Assembly (NCBI GenBank): GCA_016710525.1
Contig: JADJVQ010000028.1
Coordinates: 1 to 64,000, forward strand
DNA from: Burkholderiaceae bacterium
GTDB lineage: Bacteria > Pseudomonadota > Gammaproteobacteria > Burkholderiales > Burkholderiaceae_E
DNA: 64,000 nucleotides
Direction of reading: 5' to 3'
Each line of letters opens with the position of its first letter. The first letter of the stretch is position 1. The notes beneath the pieces are model-generated. The model was not told where the DNA came from. It did no database searches and was given only the letters and a program-made list of their open reading frames with translations. The position numbers were made by a program, and so were the translations under genes. Below, one piece after another: positions 34,627-42,039 of the stretch.

Positions 34627-34682
34627 GGGCAGACCTCGGAGAATGTTTGGAATCACAGCAGTGGTTGGACCCTGCTCAACAT

Positions 34683-34697
34683 GCAGGGTGTGTGCCA
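34683..34697 (-). promoter_or_regulatory. Sigma-54-type -24/-12 element for pilin 1
   Basis: On the minus strand the sequence is TGGCACACACCCTGC. GG and GC are ten bases apart and the -24 block TGGCAC is perfect. It lies 57 bases upstream of the pilin ATG at 34626. Pilin genes are classically driven by RpoN with PilR. Confidence 0.8.
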
Positions 34698-34813
34698 GAA
34701 CCGCAGGCGGTCACCGCCAGGCGACCGGCGGCAGTCAAGCCGCCGCCAGCCCGCTCGGCAGGCAGGCGGCCCGCGATCCTCGAGCTTCAGGTGAACATCC
34801 CTGATCCGGCGCC

Positions 34814-34846
34814 TCCAAAAGGCGGCAGAGACTGCCGCATTTCGTC
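34814..34846. promoter_or_regulatory. Inverted-repeat upstream activator site, pilin 1
   Basis: The right arm TGCCGCATTTCGTC (34833-34846) and left arm TCCAAAAGGCGGCA (34814-34827) form a partial inverted repeat around five bases. The centre is about 133 bp upstream of the -24 element, a normal distance for an enhancer-binding protein. The same half-site recurs upstream of the other three pilins. The rest of the 363-bp gap before pilin 2 holds only its terminator (34913-34943). Confidence 0.65.
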
Positions 34847-34912
34847 GCCTTCGCGGGCGCGGCGACGACGGCCGCGCCATCCGCGCCACCGATGCGGGCG
34901 CAACCACCGCTG

Positions 34913-34943
34913 CAAAAAAAATGCCCCGGACCAGCCGGGGCAT
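34913..34943 (-). terminator. Intrinsic terminator after pilin 2
   Basis: On the minus strand, ATGCCCCGG-CTGGT-CCGGGGCAT is followed by a run of eight T. It lies about 47 bases after the stop of the pilin at 34990, so that gene is transcribed alone. Confidence 0.88.
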
Positions 34944-34989
34944 TTTGGGGGCAGACAGGCGGCTCAACCGCCTGGTCGCCGCAGCTCGA

Positions 34990-35436
34990 TCAACGGCATT
35001 CGGCCGGGCGATACTTGACCGCCAGCGTGGTGCCCGCGCCATTGCAGGCCCAGGTGATCGGGCCGGCCGGCGGCGTGCCAGCGACCAGCGCGGCACCGCC
35101 CGAGGTCGGCACCATGGCGATGTTCTTGCCGTTCTCGATCTTGGTTCCGTAGCCGATGGTGATTTCGCCGGAAGCCGCGGCGATCGCGATGCCGGTCACC
35201 TTGGCGGCATCCGCGGTGGGCGCGGTGTAGCCCAGGCTCAAGTCGGCCGAACCGTTGGCCGCGTTCTCCGCCACCGAGACCTTGGCGGCAGACGCCAGCC
35301 CCAAACCTTCAGCCACACGTGCGCGCACCGTGTAGTCCTGGTAGGCGGGAATCGCGACCGCAGCAAGAATGCCCACGATGGCGACAACGATCATCAGTTC
35401 GATCAGGGTGAAACCCTTTTGGACTCTCTTGAGCAT
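34990..35436 (-). CDS. pilA: Type IV major pilin, array copy 2
   Basis: ATG 35436 gives 148 residues. Leader MLKRVQKG precedes FTLIELMIVV with Glu5. The globular domain ends with a disulfide loop between Cys in ITWACNGAG and Cys in YRPAECR. It is over 90% identical to copies 3 and 4 but has AAASGEITIG where they have AAGTGVITIG. It carries its own sigma-54 element, upstream inverted repeat and terminator. PilA is the polymerised subunit of the twitching pilus. The pilA symbol is by family; which copy is the main subunit is unknown. Confidence 0.93.
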   Translation of the reverse strand: MLKRVQKGFTLIELMIVVAIVGILAAVAIPAYQDYTVRARVAEGLGLASAAKVSVAENAANGSADLSLGYTAPTADAAKVTGIAIAAASGEITIGYGTKIENGKNIAMVPTSGGAALVAGTPPAGPITWACNGAGTTLAVKYRPAECR

Positions 35437-35516
35437 TTGCGTTCCTATCGGTAAAAAATGGTCATGAATTGCGCGCTGACCCGATCGTCCTGACGACCCG
35501 GTTGCCTCTATTGCGT

Positions 35517-35531
35517 GCACCACTCATGCCA
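35517..35531 (-). promoter_or_regulatory. Sigma-54-type -24/-12 element for pilin 2
   Basis: The minus strand reads TGGCATGAGTGGTGC, with GG-N10-GC spacing. It lies 81 bases upstream of the ATG at 35436. The -24 block differs from TGGCAC only at the last base. Confidence 0.72.
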
Positions 35532-35660
35532 GTTCGCACGAACGGCCGACGACTCGGGACGAACGGCAATCCTGCACGCCGGAGCGGGTAATTCGGCCCG
35601 GATCCGTTGCCGGAGAGACTTCGAGCGGCACACAGACGCCCGGTAAGCGGCAGTCGGTCT

Positions 35661-35694
35661 GACGAATCGCGGCAGACATGTGCCGCATTTGGTC
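35661..35694. promoter_or_regulatory. Inverted-repeat upstream activator site, pilin 2
   Basis: GACGAATCGCGGCA (35661-35674), spacer GACATG, then TGCCGCATTTGGTC (35681-35694) match as inverted arms at 11 of 14 positions. The centre is about 146 bp upstream of the -24 element. This is the most symmetrical of the four copies. The 393-bp gap also holds the terminator of pilin 3 and shows no gene. Confidence 0.72.
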
Positions 35695-35758
35695 CGATCC
35701 CCCAGGACGCGCAATCCGGCAACCGACCCGCTGGGCAGGGCCGGCCTTTCGATCGTCC

Positions 35759-35785
35759 CAAAAAAAAGCCCCGCGGATGCGGGGC
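35759..35785 (-). terminator. Intrinsic terminator after pilin 3
   Basis: On the minus strand GCCCCGC-ATCC-GCGGGGC is followed by eight or nine T. It lies about 45 bases after the stop of the pilin at 35830. Confidence 0.88.
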
Positions 35786-35829
35786 GATCCAATCGATCGG
35801 GGAGCCGGCCTGCCGGCTCCCCGTGCCGA

Positions 35830-36276
35830 TCAGCGGCACTCGGCCGGACGATACTTCACGGACAGCGTGGTGCCTGCGCCGTTGCAGGCCCAGGTGATCG
35901 GACCGGCCGGCGGCGTACCGGCGGCCAGCGCAGCGCCACCCGAGGTCGGCACCATCGCGATGTTCTTGCCGTTTTCGATCTTGGTGCCGTAGCCGATGGT
36001 GATCACACCGGTGCCGGCAGCGATCGCGATGCCGGTGACCTTGGCCGCGTCGGCGGTGGGCGCGGTGTAACCCAGACCCAGGTCGGCAGCGCCATTGGCG
36101 GCATTCTCGGCGACCGACACCTTCGCGGCTGCCGCCAGTCCCAGGCCCTCGGCTACGCGCGCGCGCACAGTGTAGTCCTGATAGGCGGGGATCGCCACAG
36201 CGGCCAGGATGCCGACGATCGCCACGACGATCATCAGCTCGATCAGCGTAAAACCCTTTTGCACTTTCTTCAGCAT
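35830..36276 (-). CDS. pilA: Type IV major pilin, array copy 3
   Basis: ATG 36276 gives 148 residues with leader MLKKVQKG and mature start FTLIELM. Relative to copy 4 it differs at about five residues: GLGLAAAAK for GLGLASAAK, NGAADLGLG for NGSADLSLG, TSGGAAL for TSAGAAL, and TTLSVKY for TTLAAKY. The substitutions are scattered, as expected from duplication with mosaic exchange. The stop is at 35830 and a terminator follows. Confidence 0.93.
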   Translation of the reverse strand: MLKKVQKGFTLIELMIVVAIVGILAAVAIPAYQDYTVRARVAEGLGLAAAAKVSVAENAANGAADLGLGYTAPTADAAKVTGIAIAAGTGVITIGYGTKIENGKNIAMVPTSGGAALAAGTPPAGPITWACNGAGTTLSVKYRPAECR

Positions 36277-36355
36277 GGAAAGATCCTCTGTCAAGAATGA
36301 AGTTGACTCGCAATCCCCCCGGCAACTCGACGGGTGCCGGGACGAAAACCATCCA

Positions 36356-36370
36356 GCGAAGAACATGCCA
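36356..36370 (-). promoter_or_regulatory. Sigma-54-type -24/-12 element for pilin 3
   Basis: The minus strand reads TGGCATGTTCTTCGC, with GG and GC ten bases apart. It is 80 bases upstream of the ATG at 36276, almost the same as for pilin 2. The TCGC at -12 is one mismatch from TTGC. Confidence 0.75.
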
Positions 36371-36480
36371 ATAGCGGCGAACGGCGGATTCCGGCCGATC
36401 GGCGCTGCGGTGCGCTCCGCACTCGCGGATTCGCGGCTGCAAAGCCGGCGCCAGACGCCCTGACGGTAGCCCCCCGATGT

Positions 36481-36514
36481 GACAAGCTGCGGCACTCCGG
36501 TGCCCATTTTCGTC
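36481..36514. promoter_or_regulatory. Inverted-repeat upstream activator site, pilin 3
   Basis: GACAAGCTGCGGCA (36481-36494), spacer CTCCGG, then TGCCCATTTTCGTC (36501-36514) form the same 14-6-14 layout as at pilin 2. The centre is about 127 bp upstream of the -24 element. Apart from this, the promoter and the terminator at 36550-36574, the 342-bp gap shows no gene. Confidence 0.68.
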
Positions 36515-36549
36515 GCTTGCCGGCTGTGTTCCGCCGCCGCAGAAAAGCA

Positions 36550-36574
36550 AAAAGCCCCGGACCGGCCGGGGCTT
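36550..36574 (-). terminator. Intrinsic terminator after pilin 4
   Basis: On the minus strand AAGCCCCGG-CCGGT-CCGGGGCTT is followed by a short T-rich tract (TTTGCTTTTCT). It is about 45 bases after the pilin stop at 36619. Confidence 0.82.
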
Positions 36575-36618
36575 GGATCAACGCGCTGCGGCGATGCCGC
36601 AGGCGTTCTAGCGCAGGT

Positions 36619-37065
36619 TCAACGGCACTCGGCCGGGCGATATTTCGCCGCCAGCGTGGTACCCGCGCCGTTGCAGGCCCAGGTGATGGGGCCGGCCGGG
36701 GGCGTGCCAGCGGCCAGCGCGGCGCCAGCCGAGGTCGGGACCATCGCGATGTTCTTGCCGTTCTCGATCTTCGTGCCGTAGCCGATGGTGATCACGCCGG
36801 TGCCGGCGGCGATCGCAATGCCGGTCACCTTGGCGGCATCCGCGGTCGGGGCGGTGTAGCCCAGGCTCAAGTCGGCCGAACCGTTGGCCGCATTCTCAGC
36901 GACGGAGACCTTGGCGGCCGACGCCAGGCCCAGACCTTCGGCGACTCGCGCACGGACCGTGTAGTCCTGATACGCGGGGATTGCGACCGCAGCCAGGATG
37001 CCGACGATTGCCACGACGATCATCAACTCGATCAGGGTGAAACCCTTTTGAACTTTCTTCAGCAT
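36619..37065 (-). CDS. pilA: Type IV major pilin, array copy 4
   Basis: ATG 37065 gives 148 residues with leader MLKKVQKG and mature start FTLIELM. It shares NGSADLSLG with copy 2 and AAGTGVITIG with copy 3, so it looks intermediate, consistent with segmental exchange among copies. The disulfide loop Cys residues are kept. It is the most upstream pilin of the array and is separated from the phosphodiesterase gene by 329 bp that holds its regulatory sites. Confidence 0.93.
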   Translation of the reverse strand: MLKKVQKGFTLIELMIVVAIVGILAAVAIPAYQDYTVRARVAEGLGLASAAKVSVAENAANGSADLSLGYTAPTADAAKVTGIAIAAGTGVITIGYGTKIENGKNIAMVPTSAGAALAAGTPPAGPITWACNGAGTTLAAKYRPAECR

Positions 37066-37124
37066 GCGATGCTCCAGTCTTGGAAGGTGGGATGGCGGGG
37101 TACGTCCCGACACTTCCCTGATAC

Positions 37125-37139
37125 GCAGCACACGTGCCA
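37125..37139 (-). promoter_or_regulatory. Sigma-54-type -24/-12 element for pilin 4
   Basis: The minus strand reads TGGCACGTGTGCTGC, with a perfect -24 TGGCACG block and GC at -12. It lies 60 bases upstream of the ATG at 37065. Confidence 0.82.
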
Positions 37140-37246
37140 GCGGCCATGAGCGGCACCGCTCGCGCGACGAACGGTCGGGCTGTGAACTGAATCACGCCCG
37201 GGCGCGGCAGATTCCCCGCAAGGGACTCGAGACAGCCGCTCAAACT

Positions 37247-37281
37247 GACGAATAGCGGCACAGGCAGGGCGCTTTTGCGTC
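37247..37281. promoter_or_regulatory. Inverted-repeat upstream activator site, pilin 4
   Basis: The left arm GACGAATAGCGGCA (37247-37260) is a near-perfect half-site. The right arm GGCGCTTTTGCGTC (37268-37281) is weaker, matching the half-site at 8 of 14 positions. The centre is about 125 bp upstream of the -24 element. From 37320 to 37390 there are short CCAGCGG-type repeats and no gene. Confidence 0.6.
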
Positions 37282-37394
37282 AACTTCCACTCACCAATCG
37301 CGCCCGCCTCTGCATCAGCCGCCCTGCCGCAACGGACCAGCGGAGCAGCTGATCAGCAGCCCGGCGGACCAGCGGCCCAGCGGCCCGGCAACGA

Positions 37395-38159
37395 TCAGAG
37401 TTCGAAGACGTCGCCGCGCTCGAGCACGCGCGGCGCGAAGCGGCCGGCCCAGGCATCGAGCTCGCGCTCGATCACCTTGCGGTCAGACGGCTTCAGATGG
37501 GTCACCAGCACCTGGGGCTCGCGCTTGAGCTTCTCGAGTTCCTGGCCCAGCTGAATCGGATACAGGTGGCGCGAAGTCACCGCCAGATCCTGGTCGCGGT
37601 TGGGAAACGCGGTTTCGATGATCAGGTAGCGCAGGTTCTCGACGCTGTTGACGATTCGCCAGAATTCGTCGTTCGGTCCGGTATCGCCGGAGAACACCAG
37701 CGCAGCCCGCTCGTTGAAGATGTGGAAGCCCAGCGCCGGTACCGTGTGGTTGGCAGGCAGGCTGCGCACCCAGCGCCCCGCGAGTTCGACGGTCGAATCG
37801 ATCCCGATCGGCTCGAAGACCATCCAGGGCCGCTCGTAATGGGGAATCTCGGTGAAGTCCGGCCAGATCACCCAGTTGAAGATGTGGGTCTTGAGCGCCA
37901 GGATGGTTTCGGGCAGTGCATGCACGACCAGCGGCCGCGAGCGCAGACCGCCGACCGAATCGACCAGCAGCGGCAGCGCGGCAATGTGATCGAGATGAGA
38001 ATGGGTCAGGAAGACATGATCGATCGCCGCGAGTTCCTCGACGCTCAGGTCTTCGACACCGGTGCCGGCGTCCAACAGGATGTCGTGGTCGACGAGAAAC
38101 GAGGTCGTGCGAGCGCGCGCCCCGATTCCGCCACTACATCCCAATACGCGCACCTGCAT
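37395..38159 (-). CDS. Metallo-beta-lactamase-fold 3',5'-cyclic-nucleotide phosphodiesterase (class II type)
   Basis: The 254-residue protein has the metal site THSHLDH near residue 52, and ILLDAGTG and LVFSGDTGPND supply further ligands. LRYLIIETAFPN and LVTHLKPSD are typical of the class II cyclic-AMP phosphodiesterase group. Its start lies 26 bases inside the end of the CHASE2-cyclase gene, so maker and breaker of the signal are translationally coupled. It would lower cytoplasmic cAMP. Other MBL-fold hydrolase activities remain possible, but the neighbour makes this role likely. Confidence 0.8.
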   Translation of the reverse strand: MQVRVLGCSGGIGARARTTSFLVDHDILLDAGTGVEDLSVEELAAIDHVFLTHSHLDHIAALPLLVDSVGGLRSRPLVVHALPETILALKTHIFNWVIWPDFTEIPHYERPWMVFEPIGIDSTVELAGRWVRSLPANHTVPALGFHIFNERAALVFSGDTGPNDEFWRIVNSVENLRYLIIETAFPNRDQDLAVTSRHLYPIQLGQELEKLKREPQVLVTHLKPSDRKVIERELDAWAGRFAPRVLERGDVFEL

Positions 38160-40164
38160 TGACCCGGTCCTCGACGTGGGGTGGCGGTGGCTCGTGCCCC
38201 CCGCTCATCGGCATCGTATCGTGAACCGCCAGCGATGCCGGCGAATACACCATCACGGGTTCATTGCGACCTGCGACCTGGGCCTTGCCAAGGGCGACGA
38301 ACCGGTGGCCACGCGCCAGTTCGACCGTCGTTTCGCCGACGATGATCGCGGCGTCGTAGTGCTTGGTGAGCGCCTCGAATCGCGACGCGAGATTGACCGC
38401 ATCGCCGATCACCGTGTACGTGCGGCGCAATCGCGAACCCATGTCGCCGACCCGCACTTCGCCGGTGTTGATGCCGATTCCCACCCGCATCAGCGGCAGC
38501 CCCTTCTCTTCGAAGCCGCGATTCAGGCGCTGGACTTCCTCGAGCATCGACAGCGCCGCGGCCACCGCATGATCGGCATGCTGCGCATCGTCCAGCGGCG
38601 CCCCCCAGAACGCCATCACCGCATCGCCGATGTACTTGTCGACCGTACCGCCGTAGCGGTGCACCACCTCGGTCATGCCGGTCAGGAAGGCATTGATGTA
38701 TTCGCGCAGCCGTTCCGGCGGCATGGTTTCGGCGATCCGCGTAAAGCCGCGGATGTCGACGAACAGAATCGTCAGTTCGCGGTTCTCGCTGCCCACGAGC
38801 GCGAATCGCGCCGGGTCGCGGACCATCCGCTCGACCAGCGCGGGCGAGACGTATTCGCCGAACAGCGCCGCCACCGCGCGACGCTTGCGCCCCTCGACGA
38901 AATAGCCCACGGTCAGATTGAGCAGCAGCAGCGCGACCACCAGCGCGAGCGCGGCCGAGACCGGCATCGCCAGTCCCAAGTTGTTCCAGGCGATCGTCGC
39001 ACTGCCCCACAGCGTGATCGCCGCGACCAGGCTCAAGGTCACCGCGCCCAGCGCACCGAGTGCCGGCAATCCGAGCGCCAGCAGTCCGCCGATCACCCCC
39101 GCGGCGAGCGCACCCAAGGCCGCGGACACGTCCGAGCGGCTCTTGAGCAGCGCGCCGCCGGCCTTGGCCTGTTCAACCGACGCGAGGGCGGCCGAGATCA
39201 TCGTCGCGTGGATCTCAACGCCGGGGAAGGCCGCGCGCAGCGGAGTCGCGCGCAGATCCGTCAGGCCCGGCGCCGAGGTGCCGATCAGGACGATCCGGTC
39301 CTTGAAGCGGGACCAGTCCGCTCGCCCCTCGAGCACATCGGCGGCCGGCACGTAAGCGAAGCGCGGCGCGGGTCCGCGACTGTCCGCGACCCTCCCGGCG
39401 AATGGCACCAGCGCCGTCAGCGCATCGGACAGGGGCAGGCGCAGCGATCCCCGCGCGCCGCGCAGGCTCAGGGCATCCGCGCTGAGCTGCAGGCTGGCCG
39501 AGCCCAGCCACTGGCGCAGGACCGCGACCGCAAACGACTCGTAGAGCCCGCCGCGAAACTCGGCCAGCAGCGGCAGGGCCCGCACCGTGCCATCGCCGTC
39601 GATCAGCGGGTTGAAGAACCCCCCGCCGGCCGCGGCTTCCTGCAGCGAAACCAGATTGGCGCCGAAACCGTCCCACGCGGTGATCCCGATGCCCAGTCCG
39701 GCCAGCGCCTGGCTGCTGAGCACGGGCGCAGGCAGCGCACCGCTGGTCCGCCCGCCGCGATCGGAAGTGAAGTAGTAGCCCAGCACCACGGGGTGGCCGC
39801 GCAATCGTTGCGCAAGCGCCGCGTCTTCATCGGCCTCGCGCTGCGGCTCGGCGAAGACGATGTCGATGCCGACCACCGCGGCGCCGCCACGCTCGACCAG
39901 CGAACTTGCGAGCTCGCCCATCCGGCTGCGGTCCCAGGGCCAGCGCCCCATGCGCGCGATGCTCGCTTCGTCGATATCGACAATGACGACCCGATCGTCG
40001 GGGGTCGATGATGCGAGCCGCAGCCGGGTGTCGTAGATCGACTGATCCAGCGTCTGGACGAGCGCGACCGGCACGACGTCGAATGCGCACAGCGCCGCCA
40101 CCGAGGTGAGTGCGAGCCCCAGCAGGCGGCGCCGCACACGGCTGAGCAGACGGGCGGCCACCAT
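38134..40164 (-). CDS. CHASE2-domain adenylate cyclase (class III)
   Basis: The 676-residue protein has one N-terminal helix, an extracytoplasmic CHASE2 domain to about residue 340, three hydrophobic helices (about 350-430) and a class III cyclase domain. Metal-binding Asp residues are in LFVDIRGFT (about 470) and YIGDAVMAFWG (about 515). Lys in VDKYIGD and Thr in YTVIGDAVN (about 583) fit ATP rather than GTP specificity. CHASE2 presumably senses a periplasmic cue. The gene is 13 bases after the FHA gene and overlaps the phosphodiesterase. Confidence 0.88.
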   Translation of the reverse strand: MVAARLLSRVRRRLLGLALTSVAALCAFDVVPVALVQTLDQSIYDTRLRLASSTPDDRVVIVDIDEASIARMGRWPWDRSRMGELASSLVERGGAAVVGIDIVFAEPQREADEDAALAQRLRGHPVVLGYYFTSDRGGRTSGALPAPVLSSQALAGLGIGITAWDGFGANLVSLQEAAAGGGFFNPLIDGDGTVRALPLLAEFRGGLYESFAVAVLRQWLGSASLQLSADALSLRGARGSLRLPLSDALTALVPFAGRVADSRGPAPRFAYVPAADVLEGRADWSRFKDRIVLIGTSAPGLTDLRATPLRAAFPGVEIHATMISAALASVEQAKAGGALLKSRSDVSAALGALAAGVIGGLLALGLPALGALGAVTLSLVAAITLWGSATIAWNNLGLAMPVSAALALVVALLLLNLTVGYFVEGRKRRAVAALFGEYVSPALVERMVRDPARFALVGSENRELTILFVDIRGFTRIAETMPPERLREYINAFLTGMTEVVHRYGGTVDKYIGDAVMAFWGAPLDDAQHADHAVAAALSMLEEVQRLNRGFEEKGLPLMRVGIGINTGEVRVGDMGSRLRRTYTVIGDAVNLASRFEALTKHYDAAIIVGETTVELARGHRFVALGKAQVAGRNEPVMVYSPASLAVHDTMPMSGGHEPPPPHVEDRVNAGARIGM

Positions 40165-40177
40165 CGACAGGCGATCG

Positions 40178-40792
40178 TCAGGCCTGCTGGACGCGGAACC
40201 GGATCATCGTCCCCGACAGTTCGATCAGGTCGCCGTCAGCCAGCAGCCGCGAAGTCAGCCCGATCGATTCGCCATTGACCAGCGGAAAGGCCAGGCCCTC
40301 GAGATGGGTGATGAAGTAGCCATTCTTGCGCCGAGACACCACCGCCACATGGCCCGATCCATGAACCGAGACGATCGGCCGGTCCAATACCACGGTCTGA
40401 CCCACAGGTGCATGGTTCAGGTATTCGAGATTCGCGGGGCCCAGCGGGGTCTCGCTGTCCGGATCAGGCGCGCGGCGCTCCATCATGAACCGAAGCCGGT
40501 AGACCCCGATCTCGATCAGGTCGCCGTGGACCAGAAGATGTTCGGCGATCGGCCGCCCGTTCACGAGCGTGCCGTTGCGGCTGCGCAGATCGCGCACCAC
40601 GAAGTCGGTGCCCCGGCCCTGGATCAGCGCATGCTCGCCGCTGACGGTGAGATCGTCCAGCGCAATGTCGTTGTACGGGCGGCGACCGACCGAGATCGAT
40701 TCCTTGATGATCGGGATACTGCGAAGCAGCAGGTCGCCGGCGCTGAGCACCAGCTTGGCGGCCACGGTCTTTTCGTGATGCTGCATGGTCAT
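40178..40792 (-). CDS. FHA-domain protein
   Basis: This is a 204-residue cytoplasmic protein. The first FHA domain is intact: SVGRRPYNDIAL (about 34-45), SGEH (51-54) and RNGTLVNG (71-78) are the phosphothreonine-binding residues. The second half repeats the fold loosely (IVSVHGSGHVAVVSRRKNGYFITHLEG) and lacks the full motif. It probably recognises a phosphorylated partner. PP2C lies upstream and the cyclase 13 bases downstream, so it may connect Ser/Thr phosphorylation to the cyclase. Confidence 0.85.
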   Translation of the reverse strand: MTMQHHEKTVAAKLVLSAGDLLLRSIPIIKESISVGRRPYNDIALDDLTVSGEHALIQGRGTDFVVRDLRSRNGTLVNGRPIAEHLLVHGDLIEIGVYRLRFMMERRAPDPDSETPLGPANLEYLNHAPVGQTVVLDRPIVSVHGSGHVAVVSRRKNGYFITHLEGLAFPLVNGESIGLTSRLLADGDLIELSGTMIRFRVQQA

Positions 40793-40886
40793 CAGATCAG
40801 CGGTTCGTTTCGCACATGGGAAAGCTGGCCCCGCCGCGACCTGATCGCGGGACGGGCTGGGTTGCGCGCGGCGAGGACCCGCCGCC

Positions 40887-41711
40887 TCACTTGCGAGAGG
40901 CCGGCAGGCCGGGAACTTTCAAGACGAGCGCGGTCACGTTATCGAAACCGCCCTGCGCCAGTGCCCGGTCGACCAGGTCTTGGGCGAGTTCGGCCGAACC
41001 CGCGTCACGCGACAGAATCCGGACGATCTGCTCATCAGCCACCATGTCGGTCAGGCCGTCTGAACACAGCAGCAGGCGGTCGCCGCCGGCGAGTTCGAAC
41101 TCGCCGTAGTCGGGCTGAACCGTCGGCTCGACACCGAGCGCGCGGGTCAGCACACCCCGCATCGAGGATTGGCGCGCCTGATCGGGATCCGACAAACCGG
41201 CATCGATCATCGCCTGCCCGACCGAGTGGTCCCGGGTGAGCTGATACAGGCGCCCGGCCCGCAACAGATAGATGCGCGAGTCGCCAACGTGCGAGAAGCG
41301 CAGCGCGCTTCCGCAGATCCAGGCCACCGCCAGTGTCGTTCCCATGCCCAGGCATTCCGGGCGCCGCGCCGCAGCCGCCAGGATGGCCGCATTCGCCGCG
41401 TGCACGGCGCGGGCGAGCTGATCGTGCGGTTGATGGGTGTCATCACCGAAGATTTCGTCGGCCAGGGCCCGTGCGACCGAGTCGACGGCTATGGCACTGG
41501 CCACCTCGCCCGCGTTGTAGCCCCCCATGCCATCGGCCAGCACGATCAGGCCGATTCCGGGATCGATCCGCCAGGCATCCTCGTTGTGGGTTCGACTTCG
41601 GCCAGCATCCGACAGCCCGGCCCATTCGCCAGGCAGCAGGGACCCGGAAGGCGCATCGTCGGCCGTGCTGGCCGCCGAGCGGGTGTGGAGGTGGAGGGCA
41701 CTATCGGTCAT
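40887..41711 (-). CDS. PP2C-type serine/threonine phosphatase
   Basis: The 274-residue protein carries PP2C motifs in order: GRSRTHNEDAW (38-47), VLADGMGGYNAGE (58-70), GMGTTLAVAWI, FSHVGDSRIYLL, LLCSDGLTDMV and GGFDNVTALVL. It removes phosphate from Ser/Thr with two metal ions. It is the first gene of the PP2C-FHA-cyclase-phosphodiesterase run. No Ser/Thr kinase gene is in the window. The first 25 residues look disordered. Confidence 0.9.
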   Translation of the reverse strand: MTDSALHLHTRSAASTADDAPSGSLLPGEWAGLSDAGRSRTHNEDAWRIDPGIGLIVLADGMGGYNAGEVASAIAVDSVARALADEIFGDDTHQPHDQLARAVHAANAAILAAAARRPECLGMGTTLAVAWICGSALRFSHVGDSRIYLLRAGRLYQLTRDHSVGQAMIDAGLSDPDQARQSSMRGVLTRALGVEPTVQPDYGEFELAGGDRLLLCSDGLTDMVADEQIVRILSRDAGSAELAQDLVDRALAQGGFDNVTALVLKVPGLPASRK

Positions 41712-42039
41712 GAGCCCACTCTAGAACCGACTGCACCCGCCCCTAAGGAACAATTTCATGAACGGCCAGATGACCCCGCCGAGCGGTGCGGGGCGGGCCG
41801 GGACGTCGCGGAGCCGCTACCCCGGACGGCGGACAGGCGATCCTGCGAGCATGCGGGCCGCCCCGGGGCTCCATGAGGCTCCATGAGGCTCCATGAGGCT
41901 CCATGAGGCTCCAGAGGCTCGGGGCTCCGGGCCTGAGGCTCCAGGGCGCTTGGGGGCGCACAGACGCGCCTGGGTGCGCGCGCCACCCACCACGGGCCGG
42001 ACCTCGCCCGTTAGCGCGCTCCCCCCACGAACGGCGCGG
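41712..42039. other. Intergenic gap with short tandem repeats
   Basis: No conserved gene is seen in these 328 bases between the PP2C start and the TerC-family stop. The main structure is a 10-bp tandem repeat at 41871-41910 with degenerate CTCC-GGCT copies down to about 41945. The PP2C promoter is expected near 41715-41790, but no clear hexamers stand out. Short reading frames on both strands are repeat translations. Confidence 0.6.
41871..41910. repeat. Four exact copies of a 10-bp tandem repeat
   Basis: CCATGAGGCT occurs four times in a row at 41871-41880, 41881-41890, 41891-41900 and 41901-41910, then decays into CCAGAGGCTC. A unit of ten is about one helical turn and is not a multiple of three. 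The repeat lies between genes, upstream of PP2C. Confidence 0.92.

Noticed and set aside
41871..41910. CRISPR array
   Set aside because: The units are 10 bp with no spacers and no cas genes are present.
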